Source of the DNA: Chitinophaga pinensis
Lineage (GTDB): Bacteria > Bacteroidota > Bacteroidia > Chitinophagales > UBA10324
DNA length: 64,000 nt
Direction: 5' to 3'
NCBI GenBank assembly: GCA_945892775.1
Contig: CAMDDP010000005.1
Coordinates: 32,001-96,000, forward strand
Every line of letters begins with the position of its first letter. Positions within the stretch are counted from its first letter, which is position 1. Shown piece by piece: positions 54,911 through 64,000 of the stretch. The notes beneath the pieces were generated by a model. The model saw only the letters and a program-made list of their open reading frames with translations. It had not been told where the DNA came from and did not search any database. The translations under genes were made by a program, and so were the position numbers.

Positions 54911-56160
54911 CTAAAGAGTATTTTTATTAGAAGTAAAATCTTTTCTAAAAATAAGAAATAGCAAAATCATTAATCCCCAACCCCCTGAAAAAGCAAGTGT
55001 TAGAAGCGATGATGAACTAAGCGCTAGTACATAGTAAAGATTAACACAGATTTTTATGAAATTATTATCTTCAAAAATCAAATTAACAAAAACAAAAACA
55101 ATAGCAAGAATAATGGCAGAGTAAATAATTCCAATCCAACCAAAATTAGAATAATCGTACATAAAACTTGCAGTATTTACAGTGCCCGCATACCCTCGTT
55201 TAGCATACCCAGGATAGATTAGGGGATATAGTTCACTGGTATAATTTTTAAATTCCGTTCTCAAGATAATGGAAATAAAATGATATCCTTTGCCATTCAA
55301 AAATGGTTTTGAGTCGGGTATGAATCTGAACCATTTTGAGACAATTGCTCCAGGCACCAAAAAGGTTCGTGTTGTTAATCCATTTAGGCTGCTAGTGAGT
55401 TCATCGCCACTTTGTGATGGAATTTCAATTATCGGTAGCTGATTGCTATCACCACCACGAAGAGCAGGATTCGAGACGAAAACCAAAAAATTTAGCCCAC
55501 AAAAAATGAGAAGTGAAATACAAATAAACTGAAAATACTTCTTTTTGAAAAAAACAAAAAGCAACAAAGGAATAAGTGCAGTAACCAAGTAGCTTTTTGC
55601 AATGAAGGCCGTACAATAAAAAAAAGAAATAAAAAAAGAACAATAAATATTTTATTGTACTCTTTCTGATAAAAAAATAAAAGTAGAAAAGGAATAATCG
55701 CCTTTAAAATAAAGCTGTGCGGGTAATTGATGAATGATGGTGATTGTGTCGTAGCTATTTTTCGAATAATATAAATATCAAAAGAATTATGACTTTGCCA
55801 TGCCTGCACTGTAGGGACTCCCCCAAGATAAAAAAAATGAACTAGCATAAACAAGATCGTAACAACAAGCAACACAATTGAAACTAAATCCAATTTACCC
55901 AACTCAATTTTAGAAGTTGCAATAGAAATAATTTTTCTGATTGCAGAAGAGCGCCTAATAAATTTATCAGCAAAAAAATAAGTGAGTAAAAAAACTGTCA
56001 AGTAAAGAAGCAGCAACGAAAGATATTGTATTCCACTATCGTTAATTACACCGAAAATGAGAAAAAGAAACACCACGCAATAAATCATCAGCAAATTGTG
56101 ACGGTGATTGCAAAACCACGCGAGCCATTTAAACAGTGTGTTATCTAATAGATCTTTCAT
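54911..56160 (-). pseudogene. wzy: Wzy-like oligosaccharide polymerase split by a one-base frameshift
   Basis: The N-terminal part (55492-56160; MKDLLDNTLFKWLAWF start, about six membrane segments) and the C-terminal part (to 54911; ALRGGDSNQLPIIEIPSQSG then GYAGTVNTASFMYDYSNFGW and more membrane segments) are in frames offset by one base. They would form a single protein of about 416 residues. The C-terminal frame upstream of its first possible start still reads coherently (FYCTAFIAKSYLVTALIPLL). The switch lies in a run of 8 A (55618-55625) or 7 A (55631-55637) on the plus strand; one extra base there restores the frame. The polymerase would act on undecaprenyl-linked repeats in the periplasm. 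Confidence 0.75.
55618..55637. repeat. Poly-A/T tracts at the polymerase frameshift
   Basis: On the plus strand A8 (55618-55625) and A7 (55631-55637) are separated by GAAAT. Such homopolymers are prone to slippage in replication and to indel errors in assemblies. They mark where the frames of the split Wzy-like gene diverge. Confidence 0.7.
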
Positions 56161-57406
56161 AACGATTCAGCGCGGTGAGAATTAAAACAAAGTAAACAGA
56201 GTACATCAATACATCAATTGAAAGATATGCATACAGAAAAGAATGAATTTCTTTTTTACTAAGAAATGAGAGTGAACAAACAAAAATAAAGTAAACAACC
56301 TGCCAAGCGGAAATTGTTTTTACTCGGCCAAGTGCCGGCAATAAAATACTGAACGAAGAAACAAGAAATTGAATTGAACAACTTAAAGCTAATATGCGCG
56401 CATATTCACCAGCGGCTTCCCATTGACTTCCAAACACAAGGCAGAATAACCATGGGCCCGTAGAAGCAACTACAACAAAAACAAAAGCAGCAACACATGA
56501 AAGCAGAATAAAAAGATTCTTGAATTCTTTTTTAATAGAAAGTTTTTGTTGAATTTTTTCTGTAGCTCGCTGAAATAAAACTTGCGAAACGGCATAAGAA
56601 ATAAATGAAATAGGAACAATGAGCACTTGCCGAGCGAGTGTAAAGTATCCTGCAATGGCCGAAACATAAAATAGATTGATAAAAAACAAGGGCAAACTAG
56701 TGCTGATGGAATTCATCAGCGCTGGCAAAGCATTATAGGTGAGAAAATCTCTGTGCACTGAGAACATTTTTCGCATTCCACCCCTTGTAATTCCATCCTT
56801 CTTAAATCCTGTCGTGCGCAACTGAATCCACCCGACAAGATTGATTGCCACCCAACCGAGTGCATATCCAATTACAATTCCGTAAGGCACACCAAGTAAG
56901 CCCAGCACAATGCTTCCCGATGTAGATGAAAATGTTTGTCCAATTTTGTTAATGGCATTTTTTTGAAATTCTTTTTTTCGAATGAGCCAGTAGTTCAGCG
57001 CCTGATACAGGCTGATAAAAAGAATAACAACTGGGGCGAGATAAAGCACCAATGAAAAATCGGGTCGCTGAAGTTTCTCAATAATAAGATCGTGAAAAAA
57101 AATGGTGAGTGTGCCGAATATGATTCCAGTACATATGCTAATGAAAAGTGAAAGCGCGAAAACATTTTTTGCTTCTTCATCTTTTTCGGGTAGCATAATT
57201 GCCAATTCATAACGCGCGGCACCTACAACTGAAAACGAATTCGTAATCACCATGAATAAACCAAGCAATCCAAAATCAGTAGGAGAAAAAATGCGGGTAA
57301 GAAAAGGTGAAGCAAGGATAGGAATGAGCTGCGCAATGACATTACCAGTTATCAGCGTAAGAAAATTCTTTACAAATTCATTATCCGGAATTAGTTTCTT
57401 CATCAT
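56141..57406 (-). CDS. wzx: Wzx-type polysaccharide flippase (copy 1)
   Basis: The 421-residue MOP-superfamily protein has about 12-14 membrane helices. The motifs TLITGNVIAQLIPILASPFL, RIFSPTDFGLLGLF and RYELAIMLPEKDEEA are typical of Wzx translocases, which move lipid-linked repeats to the periplasm. It shares layout and several blocks with the next gene. It overlaps the split polymerase start by 20 bp. Confidence 0.93.
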   Translation of the reverse strand: MMKKLIPDNEFVKNFLTLITGNVIAQLIPILASPFLTRIFSPTDFGLLGLFMVITNSFSVVGAARYELAIMLPEKDEEAKNVFALSLFISICTGIIFGTLTIFFHDLIIEKLQRPDFSLVLYLAPVVILFISLYQALNYWLIRKKEFQKNAINKIGQTFSSTSGSIVLGLLGVPYGIVIGYALGWVAINLVGWIQLRTTGFKKDGITRGGMRKMFSVHRDFLTYNALPALMNSISTSLPLFFINLFYVSAIAGYFTLARQVLIVPISFISYAVSQVLFQRATEKIQQKLSIKKEFKNLFILLSCVAAFVFVVVASTGPWLFCLVFGSQWEAAGEYARILALSCSIQFLVSSFSILLPALGRVKTISAWQVVYFIFVCSLSFLSKKEIHSFLYAYLSIDVLMYSVYFVLILTALNRYERSIR

Positions 57407-57412
57407 AACTCC

Positions 57413-58690
57413 TCAATACGCTTTTACTTTTTTACTCATTGGTAAATAGTAGTACCAGTACATTACAAAAAGCAACAAAACGGAAGTGGAACCGCTCAAA
57501 CACATCAATGCAATATAAATGCTTTGATAGTATCCCCCGATTAACAAACTGATGGTGCGCAGAATTATATCAGCAACACCAATGTAAATAGCATAGTGTT
57601 GCATTCGCGTTACAACTGTGACGGCTGAAACCGGTGCAAGTACAAATGAAAGCAATAATGTTGGAATCAGTATTTGTGAATACACGCCTGCTTCATGCCA
57701 CTCCTTACCAAAAGCAAGTGCAAATAGAAATGGTCCGCCAATTAAAATAACTCCGAAAATCGGAATGGATAATAAGAGTAACTGCTTGTAAACTTTGCTA
57801 ACTTGATGTTGCACTGCTTTTCCATCAGGAAACAATTCGTTGATACGCTGATAAAAAACCTGGTAAGTTGCTGCTCCGATTATTCCTGCTGGTAATTTTA
57901 AAATACGACACGACATAAAAAAAAATCCTGCTGCAGCATTACCGAAATAATATTTTATTAAACCAGCAACTATTAAATCCTGTAACACTCCTAAAAAAGC
58001 AAGCGGAGTATTGAACGAAAGAAAATGAATGTACTTGCTGAACATTTCCTTCATCACTTTACTGCTCACAGCATATTTTAAACGCAACCAATCTTTACGA
58101 AAGAAGAGTAAGTAAATAATTCCGATGCTGACTTGCCCGAATACAAATGCAAGAATTAATCCGCCGGTTTTAAGTCCGATGTAAAAAATTAAAATGCTTC
58201 CGAGCGCAGTGACAGATGATTGAATCACCTTACCCGCACTTAGCCTGCGAAACATTTTCATTCGTGACAGCCAGTAATTGACAGTTTGCATCACACTGAA
58301 GAAGAAAACATAAATGGAAAGCAATGGAATGTATGATGCAATTTCTTCGCTGTGAATTAGATATAACAACGACTTCCCGCCCAACTGAAATGTCAGAAAT
58401 ATTATAATACTAAAAAAAAAACTGATGAATAAAGAAAGCGAAACCACATTGATGGCTTCTTCGTCTTTTTGAGGAAGCATCACTGCTAATTCATATCGAA
58501 AAGTAGAAGCGATGGAAACAGTAAGTGCGAGATTTAAAAAAATAGAATACAAACCGAAATCTGCTGGAGAAAATAAGCGACTGATGATAGGCGATAATAA
58601 AATAGTAATTAATTGGGCGAGCATTGTGCCCCCAACCACATTCGCTACATTTTTACTAAACTCAGATTTGGGAATTATTTTATTTAACAT
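57413..58690 (-). CDS. wzx: Wzx-type polysaccharide flippase (copy 2)
   Basis: The 425-residue MOP-family protein is similar to copy 1: both begin with a short basic stretch, PKSEFSKNVANVVGGTMLAQ here, and share SRLFSPADFGLYSIF and FRYELAVMLPQKDEEA. About 14 membrane helices are expected. It lies 6 bp upstream of copy 1 on the transcript. The pair is a tandem duplication or two imported flippases. Confidence 0.93.
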   Translation of the reverse strand: MLNKIIPKSEFSKNVANVVGGTMLAQLITILLSPIISRLFSPADFGLYSIFLNLALTVSIASTFRYELAVMLPQKDEEAINVVSLSLFISFFFSIIIFLTFQLGGKSLLYLIHSEEIASYIPLLSIYVFFFSVMQTVNYWLSRMKMFRRLSAGKVIQSSVTALGSILIFYIGLKTGGLILAFVFGQVSIGIIYLLFFRKDWLRLKYAVSSKVMKEMFSKYIHFLSFNTPLAFLGVLQDLIVAGLIKYYFGNAAAGFFFMSCRILKLPAGIIGAATYQVFYQRINELFPDGKAVQHQVSKVYKQLLLLSIPIFGVILIGGPFLFALAFGKEWHEAGVYSQILIPTLLLSFVLAPVSAVTVVTRMQHYAIYIGVADIILRTISLLIGGYYQSIYIALMCLSGSTSVLLLFVMYWYYYLPMSKKVKAY

Positions 58691-58700
58691 CCTAAAAACC

Positions 58701-59720
58701 TCAACGTTTCAACTGCTGATATATTCTTTCAATAATGTCAACCACTTTCAATCCTTCCAATGCGTTTGTATTGATGGTTGATTTTCCTTGTAAAGTTTCC
58801 ACTACATTATCAATCACATAATGATGATTGGCGGCGCTGCCCTTGTATGCACCGTAATCATTCGGTGGATTACTAGGTGCCAATTCAGGGATTTCATAAT
58901 CTTTAATATTGCAATACTCTACTTTATCCATGTATTGTCCACCCACTTTTACACTTCCATTTTCACCTATAATAGTGATACTGCTTTCCAAATTCTTATC
59001 CCAAACAGAAGTGGTGTAATTTATACAACCAATTCCTCCATTGTTAAAATGAAAATTTATAATTCCTGAATCATCAATGAACTCAGTATTTTTAGTGTGA
59101 TTGAAATTTTCGAAACGAGCATTAATATCTTTTATATCGCCGAACAACCAGTACATAATATCAATAAAGTGACTGAACTGAGTGAATAATGGTCCCCCAT
59201 CTAAATCACACAGTCCTTTCCATCCTCCTTTTTTATAATAACGATCATCACGGTTCCAATAACAATTTACCTGCACCATAAAAATATTTCCAAAACGGTT
59301 TTCATCAATCAACGATTTCAACCAAACTGAAGGTGGGCTATAGCGATTTTGCATCACACAAAAAACTTGTCGAGATACCTGTAGCGACTTAAATATCACT
59401 TGCTCGCAATCTGCCTTTGTTAATCCCATTGGTTTTTCGCATACTACATGACATTTTTTATCTAGTGCCATTAATGATTGTGAGGCATGCAATCCATTGG
59501 GGGTGCAAATATTTACTACATCTAAAACAAAATTTGATTTTAATAATTCTTCAATTGAACTAAAAAATTTAGAGCCATATTCTTTTTCAACTAGCTCTTT
59601 CAACTGAATATTGGTATCAACAACCGCTACTAATTCAGTATCAGTTCTTCTTCTGATCATTTCAGCATGACGCTTTCCTATGTGTCCGAATCCTATAATT
59701 GCAAAACGTATTTTACTCAT
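58701..59720 (-). CDS. Gfo/Idh/MocA-family NAD(P)-dependent oxidoreductase
   Basis: The 339-residue protein has an N-terminal dinucleotide-binding fold (FAIIGFGHIGKRHAEMI), the catalytic EKPMGL lysine motif and a C-terminal substrate domain (KKGGWKGLCDLDGGPLFTQFSHF). In polysaccharide loci such enzymes oxidise nucleotide sugars, for example at C3 of UDP-GlcNAcA. The precise substrate here is unknown. It is transcribed with the flippases (10 bp gap). Confidence 0.9.
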   Translation of the reverse strand: MSKIRFAIIGFGHIGKRHAEMIRRRTDTELVAVVDTNIQLKELVEKEYGSKFFSSIEELLKSNFVLDVVNICTPNGLHASQSLMALDKKCHVVCEKPMGLTKADCEQVIFKSLQVSRQVFCVMQNRYSPPSVWLKSLIDENRFGNIFMVQVNCYWNRDDRYYKKGGWKGLCDLDGGPLFTQFSHFIDIMYWLFGDIKDINARFENFNHTKNTEFIDDSGIINFHFNNGGIGCINYTTSVWDKNLESSITIIGENGSVKVGGQYMDKVEYCNIKDYEIPELAPSNPPNDYGAYKGSAANHHYVIDNVVETLQGKSTINTNALEGLKVVDIIERIYQQLKR

Positions 59721-59731
59721 TAATTGTTTTT

Positions 59732-61375
59732 TTAAAAATCATAGTAATGATTAAACAATGAAGTCTTAATGCCAAAAGTAATGAAATTGGAGGGGCTGCC
59801 TATTCCATCTACACATTGATTTCGATATGCATAAGAAAATTCAACTAGTAAATTGTTATGCTGATTGATTAAGTAATTCAACTTAAATTGAGAAAATATT
59901 ATTGAAGAGGAAACTCCCTGTCCGACATAATTTCCATAAGATCCAATAAATTTTCCTTTTATATCAGAACTATTCGGGATAGAAAATTCAGAGAGATAAA
60001 TATTTTGCCCAACATTACCAGAGGTAGAATCAATACCTGTCAAAACATACATGACTTCAACTCCGGCAAACCAACGATGAAAATTATATTGCAACAACAA
60101 CAACGATTCACGAAAATTTGCCCCTAAAGGATCCGCTAAAGGCTGATTATAGTGAGCATAGTTCATGACAGAAATTTTATGGGCGTAGGTATATGGCCAA
60201 ACTTCATTGTATTCAGCTTGAATAAATAATCCTTTTATTCCGAAGACATCAAACCATTTTAATCCTAACTGATAAGCATACTTATTTCTATAAAATCCTT
60301 TCTTGGCCTTCGACTTTGCTAAATCAAAATCATCCAATAGAAATTGATTGTAAAATGAAAGTTTATTGGAAATTTTCCATTTGAAATTAAATCCAATTAA
60401 TGAATTATCAGGTGACCCTAGGTTCCATTGAACCGAATGATAATAAATTATAGGATTAAGATAGTTCACATCGAAACCTCTATAAGAAATAGAATCCTGG
60501 GCTTGCCAAATAACGGCCTCAAATAAACCCAGTTCAACACTTTTACCAACCAAGAAACTTAAATGATGTAATGCCAAAAATTTTCTACGGAACCCTGCGC
60601 CCAGCTGAGCATCTTCTCTTTTATCAATCATTTGCGCCCATAAATTGGTGTATTGAATAACCCCAGCATTAGTAGTAATTTTAAAAAGTGGATACGATGA
60701 TGAATTATCAGACAATAAAAGTGATCGGTATCCATCTCCAATAAAAACTTTATTTTGTCCGGCTTGAAAATTAAAATGTTTTGAAGGTGTGTATGATATA
60801 TAACCCAAGCCAGAAGCATAGTCATAACTCCGATCATTCTTAAATCGTATGGCCCTTCCCTGCCCTGGAACTACATTTGAGTCAACAACAAAATTGGTTA
60901 TGTATTGAGGAAGCAATGATTGGTTTTCTGAATAATAAGTTTCAAAAGAAAATTTATCTCCGATGTTGCCCCTAATTATTGCCCCTCTTGAATTAGTATA
61001 AATTGTTCTATCCCAATTAAAATCCTTCCCGATTTCAAAATTCAGATATGGGTTAACAGACAGATTAAAATCATTGTCTTTAACAACAAGAAAATTTTCA
61101 TGAACAAGATGGCTATATAATTTTGGAAATATTTTATGTGGCTTGCTGTAAGTTTTCATCCATCTATAAACAGAGTCTATACTGCATGAAATCGGTAAGG
61201 CTGATACTAAGTATGGTTTAAATGAAGTATGAAATAGCAAGCCCTTAGTATTTAATTTTGAGTCTATCTGATTCATGGTCTGTTTTTCCAATGAAAGAAA
61301 TAGTTGTTGTGCGTTAACTTTATTATCGAGAATAATAAGACCTAGAATAAAAATAAGTAGTAATTGATTCTTCAA
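59732..61375 (-). CDS. Outer-membrane beta-barrel protein, RemB/Wzi-like
   Basis: The 547-residue exported protein has a signal peptide ending in NKVNAQ. The mature part has aromatic, alternating strands of an outer-membrane barrel (RGNIGDKFSFETYYSENQ, FQAGQNKVFIGDGYRSLLLS, SFYNQFLLDDFDL). The GDGYRS-LLSDN segment recalls RemB of gliding flavobacteria and the capsule protein Wzi. Its place beside flippases supports a role in anchoring or exporting surface polysaccharide. The only in-frame start compatible with the signal is TTG at 61375, since a TGA lies just upstream. Confidence 0.8.
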   Translation of the reverse strand: MKNQLLLIFILGLIILDNKVNAQQLFLSLEKQTMNQIDSKLNTKGLLFHTSFKPYLVSALPISCSIDSVYRWMKTYSKPHKIFPKLYSHLVHENFLVVKDNDFNLSVNPYLNFEIGKDFNWDRTIYTNSRGAIIRGNIGDKFSFETYYSENQSLLPQYITNFVVDSNVVPGQGRAIRFKNDRSYDYASGLGYISYTPSKHFNFQAGQNKVFIGDGYRSLLLSDNSSSYPLFKITTNAGVIQYTNLWAQMIDKREDAQLGAGFRRKFLALHHLSFLVGKSVELGLFEAVIWQAQDSISYRGFDVNYLNPIIYYHSVQWNLGSPDNSLIGFNFKWKISNKLSFYNQFLLDDFDLAKSKAKKGFYRNKYAYQLGLKWFDVFGIKGLFIQAEYNEVWPYTYAHKISVMNYAHYNQPLADPLGANFRESLLLLQYNFHRWFAGVEVMYVLTGIDSTSGNVGQNIYLSEFSIPNSSDIKGKFIGSYGNYVGQGVSSSIIFSQFKLNYLINQHNNLLVEFSYAYRNQCVDGIGSPSNFITFGIKTSLFNHYYDF

Positions 61376-61416
61376 TTTTCAGGTTTCTATTTTTGGAAAA
61401 TTATTAATAAACTTCT

Positions 61417-62814
61417 TTAGTAACCATTTTTTTCACCTTTAACCATATTCAAGATTGTAAGTAAAATTATTTTCACATCTAAAAGGAAGCTCCAATTTTC
61501 AATATAAAAAACATCTGCTACAATTCTTTTTTTCATTTTACTATGGTCAGCAGTTTCACCTCTAAACCCTTTTACCTGTGCTAAACCCGTAACTCCAGGT
61601 TTTACCAGGTGTCGAATCATGTACTTTGAAATAATAGATCTGTATTCATCATTCAACTTCAACGGATGTGGCCTTGGGCCAACAATACTCATTTGACCAA
61701 TCAACACATTAATAAATTGTGGCAATTCATCAATATTTGTTTTTCTCATGAATTTTCCAAACTTAGTAATGCGACAATCATTTTCTTTTGCCTGACTAAA
61801 CTCGTCATCAGATTCCATTACATTCATGGTTCTGAATTTGAATATCCGAAAAGTTTTATAATTTAATCCTGATCGATTTTGCCTATAAAAAATAGCCCCT
61901 TTTGCTTCTACCATCATAATTATGGCAACTATTGGTATCAACCATGAAAGTATTAAAACGATAACTAACAAGCTAAATAAAACATCAAAAAATCTTTTAA
62001 TTAAACTATTAAAATAATTACTTAATGGTTCGGCTACAGGGGAGATAACAGGAACAAAACCATAATAATCAATGGCGAATGGTTTATTATGAATAGCTGT
62101 AAAATCAGGAACAATTTTAAATCTAATTAAATGCCTTTCAGCAAACGAAAGCATTTCTGAAATTTTTGTTGCTTCAGTTAACGGTAAGGCACAAAATATA
62201 TCTTCAATATTTTCTTGTTCGCAAAAAGATTGGGCGTCATTTAAATTCCCGTCTGTTAGCAAATCAAGGTTGCTTGCTCCAGAATTTGAGTCATCGAAAA
62301 CCCCTAAAACCTTGTACCCATATCCTTTGTGTGTTTGAAGGATTTTATAAATCTGGCTTGCCATTGGGCCATTACCTATAATGATGGCGGTACGAAAATG
62401 GTCGTTTGCACTTCTACTCTTGCGTAACCAAAAAAGTAAAAAAAGTCTCCAAATTAAATCGAAAGGGATAAAGAAAAGGTACGCATGTAAAATAATATCT
62501 TTGGTTAATGCGAAAGTCCTAAGAAGAAAAACCAAAGAGAAAACAACCAGAATATGAACAAATAAAGTTTGGAATAAATTATTGAAAGACTTTTCAAATG
62601 GCTCAATTCGATTAGAGTTATACACCTTAAATGAATAGCCAAGATAAATCCAAGCAATTGTCACCCACAATGCCATTTTTAAGGCAAATTCATTTTCGCT
62701 ACTGCTATTGAATTTATTAGAAAAATAAAGAGAAAATAAAAAGGCAATATTTAAAATTAATAAATCGCCTAACATAGTAATTGCACGATATATAATAAAT
62801 TTTTGCTTGAACAT
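61417..62814 (-). CDS. Undecaprenyl-phosphate sugar phosphotransferase, long WcaJ type
   Basis: The 465-residue protein has four N-terminal membrane helices, a CoA-binding-like Rossmann middle domain (AIIIGNGPMASQIYKIL) and the C-terminal catalytic unit with KFRTMN, TNIDELPQFINVLIGQMSIVGPRP and RHLVKPGVTGLAQVKGFRG. It initiates a glycan by loading a hexose-1-phosphate, typically glucose, on undecaprenyl phosphate. It is a second initiator beside the short PglC-like gene at 47.9 kb, suggesting two glycan products. Confidence 0.93.
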   Translation of the reverse strand: MFKQKFIIYRAITMLGDLLILNIAFLFSLYFSNKFNSSSENEFALKMALWVTIAWIYLGYSFKVYNSNRIEPFEKSFNNLFQTLFVHILVVFSLVFLLRTFALTKDIILHAYLFFIPFDLIWRLFLLFWLRKSRSANDHFRTAIIIGNGPMASQIYKILQTHKGYGYKVLGVFDDSNSGASNLDLLTDGNLNDAQSFCEQENIEDIFCALPLTEATKISEMLSFAERHLIRFKIVPDFTAIHNKPFAIDYYGFVPVISPVAEPLSNYFNSLIKRFFDVLFSLLVIVLILSWLIPIVAIIMMVEAKGAIFYRQNRSGLNYKTFRIFKFRTMNVMESDDEFSQAKENDCRITKFGKFMRKTNIDELPQFINVLIGQMSIVGPRPHPLKLNDEYRSIISKYMIRHLVKPGVTGLAQVKGFRGETADHSKMKKRIVADVFYIENWSFLLDVKIILLTILNMVKGEKNGY

Positions 62815-62890
62815 TTACCCCTCAGTTGAATTTAGAAAGCAAAGTTAATTCAAAGCGTTTGTGATAAAAATATTATCCTGTATTTTAATA

Positions 62891-64000
62891 CTATTTTTTT
62901 GGAGTGGTTGTAGCATTTAATTTCCACTTTTTCTGACTCAGGATTTTATCAAATAATTCATCGTATTGATTGCAAACGGTTTCCCAAGTATAAACCCCCG
63001 AAATTCTCTCCCTACTAATTTTCTTTTTATGTAATACTTCTTCTGATTTTGAGTCGATAAACTTAATTACTTCCCCAATTGATTCAGGTTGCGAACTAAA
63101 ATAAAATCCATGTTTATCATCCAAAAGAGTTTCCCTATTGTAAACATTATCATGTGCGAGTACACAACAACCATAGGCAAGTGCTTTCAGCAACGAAGGG
63201 TTTGTTCCTCCATAAGCATGACCGTGTAAGTAACAATAACTATTCGAAAAGAGCTCCTTTAAAACCAATTGATCTTTAACATAACCTGTAAAAATTACAT
63301 TTTCGTTTGCCATTGCCTTTACCCGATCAGCAAACGCATCTTTATAGGGTACATCTCCTACAACCACCATTTTTTTATCTGATCCACTAATAATAAATCC
63401 TTTTATAATTTCTTCTATGTGATTATCAGGAACCATGCGACCAACCAATAAATAGTAATCATTAACCTTTATGTTAAATTGTTGAATGAGTTCTGGCTGA
63501 GTACTTTCTTTTGGATAGGCCCCGTAGGCAATCATAACAGAATCAGCTTTGAAATGCTCTTTATAATATTTCTGAATATTCAGTGAATCAGAAATAAGCA
63601 CATCAAAATTTTTGGATGAAACAGAAGCGCCCCACTTAAAATATTTCCCACCGAATCCTTTCCACTTTGGTCTCTCCCACTCTATTCCATCAGTATTTAT
63701 TGCGGTTCTTTTTCCAAACCATTTTAATATTACTCCAAACGGCCCATTTGAAACATTTACAAAAAAATACAAATCATAATTACAAAAAAGACTATGTATT
63801 GTGCTCAATGCACTATGGGTTATCTGACTTAAACTTTTTGTTTTGATAGTTGGAATATAATGAAGATGAACACCGTTCACTACTTTAGGTTTTTCAGAAA
63901 AGAAAGAACGATGACAGTAAACATGAAACTCATATTTATCATTTAAATGGTCACACAATTCTTTAAGCCATGTTTCATAACCACTATAAACAGCAGGATA
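62891..64000 (-). CDS. Glycosyltransferase with DUF1972-type N terminus (5' end beyond window)
   Basis: The frame is open to the window edge. Its first residues in the window, YPAVYSGYETWLKELCDHLN, match the start of DUF1972 rhamnosyltransferase-like GT-B proteins (usually preceded by a GTRG motif), so only a few N-terminal residues are missing. Later text is WERPKWKGFGGKYFKWG, YYLLVGRMVPDNHIEEIIKG and HAYGGTNPSLLKALAYGC. About 370 residues are present. It presumably adds a deoxyhexose to the repeat unit. Confidence 0.9.
   Translation of the reverse strand, partial: YPAVYSGYETWLKELCDHLNDKYEFHVYCHRSFFSEKPKVVNGVHLHYIPTIKTKSLSQITHSALSTIHSLFCNYDLYFFVNVSNGPFGVILKWFGKRTAINTDGIEWERPKWKGFGGKYFKWGASVSSKNFDVLISDSLNIQKYYKEHFKADSVMIAYGAYPKESTQPELIQQFNIKVNDYYLLVGRMVPDNHIEEIIKGFIISGSDKKMVVVGDVPYKDAFADRVKAMANENVIFTGYVKDQLVLKELFSNSYCYLHGHAYGGTNPSLLKALAYGCCVLAHDNVYNRETLLDDKHGFYFSSQPESIGEVIKFIDSKSEEVLHKKKISRERISGVYTWETVCNQYDELFDKILSQKKWKLNATTTPKK

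Noticed and set aside
55449-55643. Third-frame 64-codon stretch across the polymerase frameshift
   Set aside because: It overlaps both halves of the Wzy-like gene in the remaining frame and has no family character; T-rich DNA gives Phe/Leu-rich frames in all phases.
45928-64000. Genomic island borders or mobile element around the polysaccharide locus
   Set aside because: No integrase, transposase or attachment repeats seen, and the locus continues past the window edge.

Overview
This 64 kb window comes from the chromosome of a low-GC member of the Bacteroidota (Bacteroidetes). The assignment rests on gene families typical of that phylum: an LpxC-FabZ fusion, the type IX secretion regulator PorX, a RemB/Wzi-like outer-membrane protein, small DUF3098 and DUF4296 proteins, and tandem DUF4369-TlpA proteins. 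A recurring TAnnTTTG promoter-like octamer upstream of genes points the same way. No phage, transposase, integrase or CRISPR array was seen.

The first half (about 1-45.9 kb) is mostly housekeeping. It opens with the 3' end of a Cys/Met-metabolism PLP enzyme and a type III glutamine synthetase. A minus-strand lipid A block follows (lpxD, lpxC-fabZ, lpxA, an ABC ATPase and a polytopic membrane protein). An HD phosphohydrolase lies divergent from porX. A plus-strand run then carries polX, a DUF1573 protein, a UbiA prenyltransferase, ruvX and def. After gcvP comes a set of genes whose products converge on acetoacetate: HMG-CoA lyase, both subunits of a 3-oxoacid CoA-transferase, and 4-hydroxyphenylpyruvate dioxygenase. 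An AT-rich stretch around 25.5-26.6 kb holds a tiny Lys/Ala-rich protein gene with its own strong terminator. Next are an M23 peptidase, alaS, gatB, two TlpA paralogues, leuS-purM, ftsX with a DUF3098 gene, an initiator tRNA-fMet, era, der, a small acidic lipoprotein gene, a C-terminal processing peptidase and murQ.

The right third (about 45.9-64 kb) is a minus-strand surface-polysaccharide locus. It has two different initiating phosphoglycosyltransferases, a membrane nucleotide-sugar dehydratase, two DegT-type aminotransferases, three glycosyltransferases, two tandem Wzx-type flippases and a Gfo/Idh/MocA oxidoreductase. It also has a Wzi/RemB-like outer-membrane protein and one O-antigen ligase/polymerase-like gene on the opposite strand. 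Two genes in it are damaged: a Wzy-like polymerase split by a one-base frameshift at poly-A/T tracts, and a small relic that looks like an internally deleted UDP-GlcNAc 2-epimerase.

The observations most worth following are the 24-residue Lys/Ala-rich protein, a gene frameshifted by an exact 25-bp tandem duplication (removing one copy restores the frame), the homopolymer-split polymerase, a PolX whose polymerase catalytic aspartates are replaced by lysines while its PHP nuclease motifs look intact, and promoter octamers only 4-9 nt before start codons, which suggest leaderless or nearly leaderless mRNAs. I did not find a clearly new multi-gene system, and most of the window is ordinary for the phylum.
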